Assembly (NCBI RefSeq): GCF_030272615.1
Contig: NC_081406.1
Span: forward strand, 231,560,396 to 231,624,395
Direction of reading: 5' to 3'
DNA: 64,000 bases
Source: Cryptomeria japonica
Taxonomy: Eukaryota; Streptophyta; Pinopsida; Cupressales; Cupressaceae
Below, piece by piece: positions 57,761 to 64,000 of this stretch. The notes beneath the pieces were generated by a model. The model was not told where the DNA came from. It saw nothing but the letters and a program-made list of their open reading frames with translations, and searched no databases. Numbering within the stretch: the stretch's first letter is position 1; every line of letters starts with the position of its first letter. Both the position numbers and the translations under genes were made by a program.

Positions 57761-59105
57761 TGTAGTCACATAAATCTGTCCATTTTAATTAAATAAATAT
57801 TTGATATTTATTTGATTAAAAACCCACTAGCCAATGGTTAATTAAATTAACATTTAATTAATTCATCTTCAAATCATTCTCCTATTAATTAAATAAATTA
57901 TTCAATTTGTTTTAATTAATTCATTAAACCAAATTCACAATCAATTAAATGAATAAATTCTATTTATTTCATTTAACCCCCTTTCCTTTTTTAAATAAAA
58001 CATTTATTTAAATCATTAAAATCCCCCCCACTTGCATTCTCCTAAAAATGCAAGTGGCACCTATTTGTTGAAATAAATGAATTTTATTTTAATAAAAATT
58101 CTATTTTCCCTCACCCACCAAACCCACCTGCAATCATAAATCCCCTTCTAGACTCTTCTAACCCCTTCCTAATTAGCCTAATCCATCCCCTAAATATTTT
58201 CACATTCCTAAGCAACTTGAAGTCACTTCTCAAAAACTCCAAAGTCTTTGAAAAGCATTTAAGGATTTATGTCTTCAAATGGTTAACCTATAAAGTCTTC
58301 CAAACCATTAAAGGCTCTTACATAACCATTTATGGTTAAATCCACTTGCACCCATGGTTAGAGACTTTGACCCCTAACTCAACCTTCATCTTTACCCTTG
58401 CTTATTAATTAACCCTTGCACAAGAGTTTACCCCTTTGGATAAAAGCTTTATCCAATGGATGACTCTAACCCAACCTTAACCTTACCCCCTAGAGTAACC
58501 CTCGGGTCATGTCAAGCATTTAATGCTTCTTCCCTCTCCCCTCAGCCCATCTCATGTTGACATTTGTTATCCTAGGATTGGGTTGAAAGCCTTCACATGG
58601 ATCTTAAGCCTTTCAATCCTAACCCTTGTTGATATTACTCAATCTCAACCATCCATTGCTCTATTTTACCTATAAATAGAGCTCATTTCTTCATAATCCA
58701 GATCCTGAAAAACTTGCATGCATTTAACTTATAGCAAAATCTAGAGAGTATTTAGCATAATTCACTTTGGTCTAAAATTAATCTTAGTTAGTTACATAAT
58801 ATCTCATTTCTTAGCTTGTTCATGTTTGCATTTTCATGAGCATTTACTTCATACTCTTGAATCTCCATAAGACATCCAAAAATACTGCAAAAAGCTATTG
58901 AGAGCTACACTCATTTGGGAACTTGGAGATGAGAGGAGCAAGGGAGAGCTAATGGCGTAGGGAGCATCATGAGTGAAGTCTTAATGTTTATTGGTTTTAA
59001 TCTCTCATATGCTTCTATGCTTAATCTTTCTTGATAATGTTTTTTAATGGTTTAGTTCTATGTTAATTTGACTAACCCCCGGACTAACCGTTTTATGGTG
59101 TTACA
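57761..59105 (+). repeat. 5' LTR of the tRNA-Trp element (1,345 bp)
   Basis: TGTA...TACA termini, ending GGTGTTACA. It has a 9-bp hairpin at 57791-57813 that covaries with that of the tRNA-Lys LTR, and TATAAATA at 58671-58678 in the same block (CCATCCATTG, CTATTTT, then GAGCTC). No gene inside. Confidence 0.9.
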
Positions 59106-59107
59106 TT

Positions 59108-59127
59108 TGGTGAACCCGACATGAATC
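59108..59127 (+). promoter_or_regulatory. Primer-binding site, tRNA-Trp
   Basis: TGGTGAACCCGACATGAATC lies two bases after the LTR. It is complementary to the 3' end of plant tRNA-Trp (GATTCACGTCGGGTTCACCA as I recall it) with one mismatch in 20. Confidence 0.75.
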
Positions 59128-61948
59128 ATGCATGCAATTGCTGACATCTTTCTTGATTGATTTTAATCCATGTGTTAATGATATTAGATTGAGTTCCCTC
59201 TATCTAATTTTGCATAGTCAATTTGTATAAAGCATCAGTTGGTTTTGCTACCAACAACACACTGTAACCATTGTATATGCTCTAACACAACTGTTGCGTA
59301 TCATATTCCTAAGCTCTCACTACAGTAAGGGTTGTGGAGTCGATTCACACATCTTTTTTTGTGTGTGCATTTTATGCCATCAGAGCATTCTATGAGATGA
59401 GATCTCTTTGAAGCATTATATCAAAAAAATTCCATGAGATGATGTACGGCTAGATTTATGTTTGTTTGTTTTTCAAGCTATCAAATCATCACAGGTGAAG
59501 TCCAGAGTCACGTAATACAGTGAAGTCGAGAGTCACCCAATCTTTATGTTTTACAAGCTAATATTTACTGGATGTCCATACCCAGTTCCAAAGCTCCCAT
59601 TCAACACTATGCACATACAGGGAGGACACTGACAAAGATCAGTCAAATCGGCCTTGCACCTGCCAATAGAATTTGCTTAAAATTTTGAAAAGTTTTGTTC
59701 AAAATTACTTTTGTACTTATCCAGCAACATTGCATTCCAGGAGACATCATCTCTGTCAAGCATTCTGTAAAATAGCGATTGTAAAATTTTAGCTTCTACC
59801 CTTGCCAATAGCATTTGCTTGAAAGTTTCTAACGCAGATAATCATAATCGCAATCCAAACAATGACGTCTCTTTGAGGCATTCTGCCAAAAGCAGAACTT
59901 AGTCATGCCTCTCCATTAAGTCTCCTGAAGCCTCCTACAACCCACGTATTTTCATAAGGGTGATGGAAAAAGTTCACGTACAGGAGGGGTGTTGCCCAAA
60001 TTACATTTGTTTGAATGTGTTTAAAGCTCTTTCAACAAATCCATTTTAGACATATCCTGCAAAAGCTTCTTAAACCAAAAAAAAAAAAAAAGATAAAAAG
60101 TGGAAGCCTTTTTCAAAGCCCACGTGGGCGGGGGTGTACTATTTCCTTTACTTTTTTTTTTTAGAATAGCTTTTATAATAGTTTGTAAAAATAGTTTTTA
60201 ATTAGTTTCTTTTGATTAGTTTCTTTTATTTAGTTAGTTTTTTATTTTTTTAATTGGTTAGTTTTATTTTATTTTTTAAATTAGTTTTTAAACTTAAGTT
60301 TATTAATTAGTTTTTAAATTTTAGTTTGGTAGTTAAGTTTTGTTCTTTTATTTAGATTTTTTTAATTTTAGGTCTAATTTTGGTAAGTGTGATTAGATTA
60401 TTATTTGGCAACATGTTAATTTGTTCGATAGTATCAATCTATTTTTTTCTTTAGAGACTAATTTTGGGTTTACAACTTGTGCAGGACATCAAGGAGCGTT
60501 TCTCTAACACATAGCTTGTAGGTTTTTGGGTAGACTTTCAACTTTACAAATCTTGTTTTTTGGTTAACATGTTTTAATAGTACAAATGGATCAATCCTAG
60601 GATAGGCATTCACATTGTGCAATCTTGGCTAAAAAGAACATTCACATCTTGCAATATCGGTTAAAAGAAACAATCACATTGTCATTTTGCTACAATCTTG
60701 GGTAAAAAGAACAAACACATCTTGCCATATGGACTCAAATGAACAATCACACATTGCAATCTTGGCTAAAATGAACATTCACATCTTGCAATATGGGCTA
60801 AAAAGAACAATCAACTTGTTATTTTTCAAGTTTAAAAAGAACAATCATTTTACAAATCTTGGATAAAACGAACACCATGGTTGTTGGAGCAACATCTCCA
60901 AGTAGCAAATAGATCACATTGCGATGATGGGTTAAAAAGAACAAGTGTCTTTTGTGTTTGGCACGCTTGTGCAAAGTTTTTCAAGTGGTCCTACTTCTAA
61001 CACACACTATCCTCTCCCTTGGCTTTTTTGGTCCTAGGTGCAAGAGAAAAGTGTTAGTAACACTCAAAGTTTCTATTTTTAAGAGAGGCCTGCCAAGAGA
61101 CACATCACTCTTGGGAATGACCTCGTGCGGTAAATCCTTCGAGCCGCTATAAAAATCAGGTGTGAGCAAAAGTTGTAACCTTGGGTATAGTTGTTCCTAT
61201 AGTGTAACTTGCTGAAAGGACAAATGGGCCCCACCACAAGTTACAAGGCTCTTAAGTGAGTCACTGCAGAATGAACTTATGTCCAAAAACATCAAAAATT
61301 ACTAAACACCTTTATGTTGTAGCTCGCCCGTTCTATTAATTGATCATATTTGTGATAAATTCAATGCAAGAGCATAGATGGTTTTGCTCCCAAGATACTC
61401 ACCATACATATTTCCTTGAGTAGAAACATAGCTTTTTGAAAGGCTACTTATAGCCTGATAAAAGTGGCAACTCCCCCATCATAGGGATCATCTATTTGTT
61501 ATGCTCGTGCAAAACTTAGTATATCGCATTCTTACCTACCATGGCGGGATTCATAAGGTATGTAGTACCAAAGTTGAAGAAATATCAAGATGTGGGCTGA
61601 AATTATCACAACTAGCCATTTGACCTTAGGGAAAAAGTGTGTTTGAAGTGTCTTCATTTTGTGTCAAGACCAGTGATAAATTGAGCCGACTTCAGGCTTT
61701 TTGGAAAAACATACTCAAAAACATTTGAAAAGAAAGGGTCATAAAAGTCCAAAGATTGGGTTGATTTAGACCCACACTTATTTGTGCCTTTTTGAGGCAA
61801 CATTCTTGTGTTTGTGTTGCTTGCTTTATTTTCTTGTCAAAGAAAAATCAAAAATCAATTCCAAAACAAGTATTCATCCAACGCAAAACAATTTCAAATA
61901 CCAGCAAAAGATCAAAAACGAAGTGCAAACAACAATGTCTCAAACTAT
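59128..61948 (+). other. Long untranslated leader of the tRNA-Trp element
   Basis: About 2.8 kb without a convincing gene. Landmarks: duplicated AGTGAAGTC.AGAGTCAC (about 59497 and 59520), poly-A at 60078-60092, an AT-rich part with TTAGTTT repeats (60170-60370), an array of CTTGG.TAAAA.GAACA units (60590-60950) and the hairpin TTGGAG-CAACAT-CTCCAA (60884-60901) within a block shared with the tRNA-Lys element. Confidence 0.7.
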
Positions 61949-62332
61949 ATGACCATCCTTCACATTTTAAGAAGGAATAATCTTCATCAACATGTCAATT
62001 TGAAGAAAAGGCCATTGAGCTCAAAGGCTTGTATCAAAAGAAGGAGATTTTTCTATCTCAATAGACAAATCTTTGTCTCACATAGAGCCTTCTTACGTCA
62101 CATGCGTCTATATCTTCAAGGAAAATCTAACGATTTTGATCAAGAGTCTTTAAACCACAGAGATGTTAATCAATATAGAGCTTTGAGTTATCATAAAAAC
62201 AAAGGAGGCAAAATCAATCCTGACTTATTTCCAAACATTTGCATCACATACAATGTAGCTCGGGAAGAACCACCAACTCCCGAAAGAGAAGAGGAAGAAT
62301 TTGTCCCATACGTAACACAAAGTTTTTATTGA
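61949..62332 (+). CDS. ORF1 upstream of gag (intact frame)
   Basis: MTILHILRRNNLHQHVNLKK to TGA at 62330-62332, 127 codons; an upstream Met at 61808 is in the same frame, but only from MT..HILRR on is similarity with the ORF at 26724 seen. Conserved: KKR..SSKA, SHRAFL.HMRLY.QGK and FD.E. The C-terminus is acidic (PPTPEREEEEFVPY). Basic N-terminus and acidic tail give no known domain. Its position before gag matches ORF1 of Ogre-type elements, whose role is unknown. Another 430 non-coding bases separate it from gag. Confidence 0.65.
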   Translation: MTILHILRRNNLHQHVNLKKRPLSSKACIKRRRFFYLNRQIFVSHRAFLRHMRLYLQGKSNDFDQESLNHRDVNQYRALSYHKNKGGKINPDLFPNICITYNVAREEPPTPEREEEEFVPYVTQSFY

Positions 62333-62762
62333 AGTCAACATTTCATCCATTCTCACATTCACACATCAATCCATTCCAACTCTCAAAACATAAAGAGGTC
62401 TTGTCCTAAGTTATTTTTAGTAATTGCTTGAATCAAACACAAAACATATCACTTTTTAGAGTGTCTCTACATCTAGGATAAACTCATCCTAAGAGACATT
62501 TCTACGTAGGTTAAAACTAGTGTATGAGTGCATCCTCTCATTACTAGGTAGCTTGGTCTATAACACATCTCAGATCTCTCTACACCTTATCATATCAAAC
62601 ATTGTCAACAAACACACCAAGCAATTCTTAGAAGGACTTTTATAACATCTACCTTTAGTGTTAGAGATCCATATGTTAAACACTTCACCAAACCTTTATC
62701 TCTCATTTCATCATCAACTCATCATCATTTTCATCAAACTTCAACAAAAACTTTCAAACAAA

Positions 62763-64000
62763 ATGCCTCACACCAGATCAAGGACTAGACAACTTGAGAT
62801 CGAAGAGGAAGAGGAGGAAAATCTCAAGGAATTCCAAGAAGCCCTTGAAGGAAATGCCAATGATGAAAATCCTAGTACTCCTACTCTTGAAGCAATAGAA
62901 AGGGCACAACACAACCCTCTCTTTAATCGAATTTTTGATGAAATACTCAGGAGCAACGCCGACGCTCACTTTTTAAGACTTGCCCAAGAGGGAGCTAAAC
63001 TCCCCCCTGATTTTGATACTGCACAACTAAGACAAGCATCGGAACACCAAAGTCGTAATGAGGATGAAAGAGGTCGAGATCACATTAGATACAAACTTCA
63101 TCAAGGAAACCCCCCACCTCCTCCTCCTCCAAATGACATTAACATGTTGAGGCAACAAGTCGAGAATCTCGCCCAACAACTTCATAGTGGTGTGAAAACA
63201 AACCAGTTTTCACTTAATGATATTTGTCCCTATCCCTTTGATAGGAATCTACATATGCCACCTTTTCCACGAGGGTTTGAAACACCTAAGTTCAAAAAGT
63301 ATCAAGGAAAAGGAGACCCTCGCGATCATGTTAGAGAATTTCATTCAACTTGCCTAGAAGTGGCATATGAGAACACATACCTAATGCGACTTTTTCCCCA
63401 AAGTTTAGGAGGGACAACCACTTCATGGTTTTCCCGTCTACTAGGCAGCATTAGGACATTCGAAGAACTGGTCCAGAAATTCCTTGCACATTACTCACAT
63501 AACATTGAACGTGATATTACCATGGTCGATCTATGTAACACTAAGCAAAAACCAGGAGAGCTATTTTTTCAATTTTCTTACAACGATGGCGTCAAATGTC
63601 TAGCAGATGTTCTCTTCAGTTACCTGAACAAGAATTAGTGGAAATATTTATTTCCAACTTGAACAAAGAAATGGAATTCCACCTAGACATGAAAGTCACA
63701 GAGTCCTTTAACGACATGATCACCAAAGGTTTAAAATGTGAACGGAACCTCATCAAAAAGGGGCTTATCAAAATCTACAATGAACCAAAAGATTCTCCTC
63801 ACTCGTGCTTCAACAGTGATAAACCTAAATTTTGGAATAAAAACAAAAACATTGTTAATGACAGGGTTGTGGATGCAAGAACTATCAAGAGTGCACAACC
63901 TGTGGTCCGATTTGCGGGGCAAAACCCCCCTCCTAAGACCAACACGGTTCCTCCCCCACCAAATCAAGGATGCAATGTTCAGCAAGAAGAACAAAGGCAA
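62763..64000 (+). pseudogene. gag of the tRNA-Trp element, one frameshift, runs off the window
   Basis: I chose the start MPHTRSRTRQLE at 62763, the first Met after which the protein resembles gag; the frame is open from 62658. Domains: acidic head (EIEEEEEENLKEF), ERAQHNPLFNRIFDEIL, a proline run, then the gag core YPFDRNLHMPPFPRGFE, YQGKGDPRDHVREF, LMRLFPQSLGG, FEELVQKFLAHY. Around 63570-63580, in a T-rich run, the frame shifts by one base; the conserved continuation (EIFISNLNKEMEFHLDM, KGLKCERNLIKKGLI) is in another frame and is still open at 64000. Confidence 0.85.

Larger units (their letters stand above)
9677..64000 (-). mobile_element. Ty3/gypsy chromovirus, host of nine nested insertions, continues past the edge
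   Basis: The element reads right to left. The 3' LTR is 9677-13680. Internal DNA lies in pieces between 13681 and 37298. The 5' LTR starts at 37299 and, after four insertions, still lacks its last roughly 345 bp at the window edge. Excising the insertions leaves an internal region of about 4.9 kb with gag, PR, RT, RNase H, IN and a chromodomain-like tail in standard order, so this was a complete element of about 13 kb with 4-kb LTRs. It is the oldest insertion of the nest. Identity is clear from the LTR pair, PBS, PPT and pol motifs. Confidence 0.93.
57761..64000 (+). mobile_element. Gypsy (Tat-like) retrotransposon with tRNA-Trp PBS, left part
   Basis: Starts TGTAGTCACATAAATC after CAATG. 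5' LTR, PBS, leader, ORF1 and gag follow in order, and the element leaves the window inside gag. LTR start, TATA block, leader, ORF1 and gag are all related to the tRNA-Lys element, but divergence is substantial and the PBS differs. Whether it carries pol cannot be seen. Confidence 0.9.

Noticed and set aside
24018-59127. PBS sequences as tRNA gene fragments
   Set aside because: Only about 20 bases complementary to a tRNA 3' end are present, directly after LTRs; no tRNA cloverleaf can be formed around them.

Overview
The window looks like intergenic DNA from a very large, repeat-dense seed-plant genome. A gymnosperm such as a conifer is my best guess; this is inferred from very long LTRs, deep nesting and the element families, with no taxonomic marker present. 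I see no intact host gene, rRNA or tRNA. Almost every coding trace belongs to a transposable element, and nearly all of them are broken.

Left part (1-9676): an AT-rich block (100-640); a decayed minus-strand Copia gag-protease with its PBS and LTR (706-3263); a 324-bp terminal-inverted-repeat element (4427-4750); a long low-coding stretch with two retroelement-like polypurine tract/LTR-start junctions (near 8034 and 9619); and a broken ORF of unknown function (8784-9558).

The backbone of the rest is one minus-strand Ty3/gypsy chromovirus, from 9677 to past the right edge. It has a 4,004-bp LTR, an initiator-tRNA-Met PBS, gag, protease, RT, RNase H, integrase and a chromodomain-like tail. Removing the insertions leaves about 4.9 kb of internal DNA. 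Inserted into it, each with a recognisable target-site duplication (TSD), are: a Copia solo LTR (14587-15513); a gypsy-type solo LTR (17214-20121) that itself holds a third solo LTR (18196-19883); a second copy of the TIR element (21820-22113); a complete 14.6-kb retrotransposon with a tRNA-Lys PBS (22574-37145); a complete 12-kb hAT DNA transposon with 8-bp TSD (38037-50022); two more solo LTRs (50106-53848 and 54622-55722); and the left part of another retrotransposon with a tRNA-Trp PBS (57761 to the edge).

Two elements deserve most attention. The tRNA-Lys element has gag, protease and a G-patch region but no visible RT or integrase. In their place it carries, in antisense, a plant-mobile-domain (PMD) gene present in two copies, and arrays of one octamer (TAGCGCAT) in inverted orientation towards its two ends. 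The hAT element pairs a single-frame transposase gene (broken only by in-frame stops) with a convergent second gene for a large G-patch plus coiled-coil protein, and also holds an inverted pair of related gene fragments. The tRNA-Lys and tRNA-Trp elements share an extra ORF upstream of gag, a leader hairpin, a TATA block and a covarying LTR hairpin, so they are related lineages that use different primer tRNAs.
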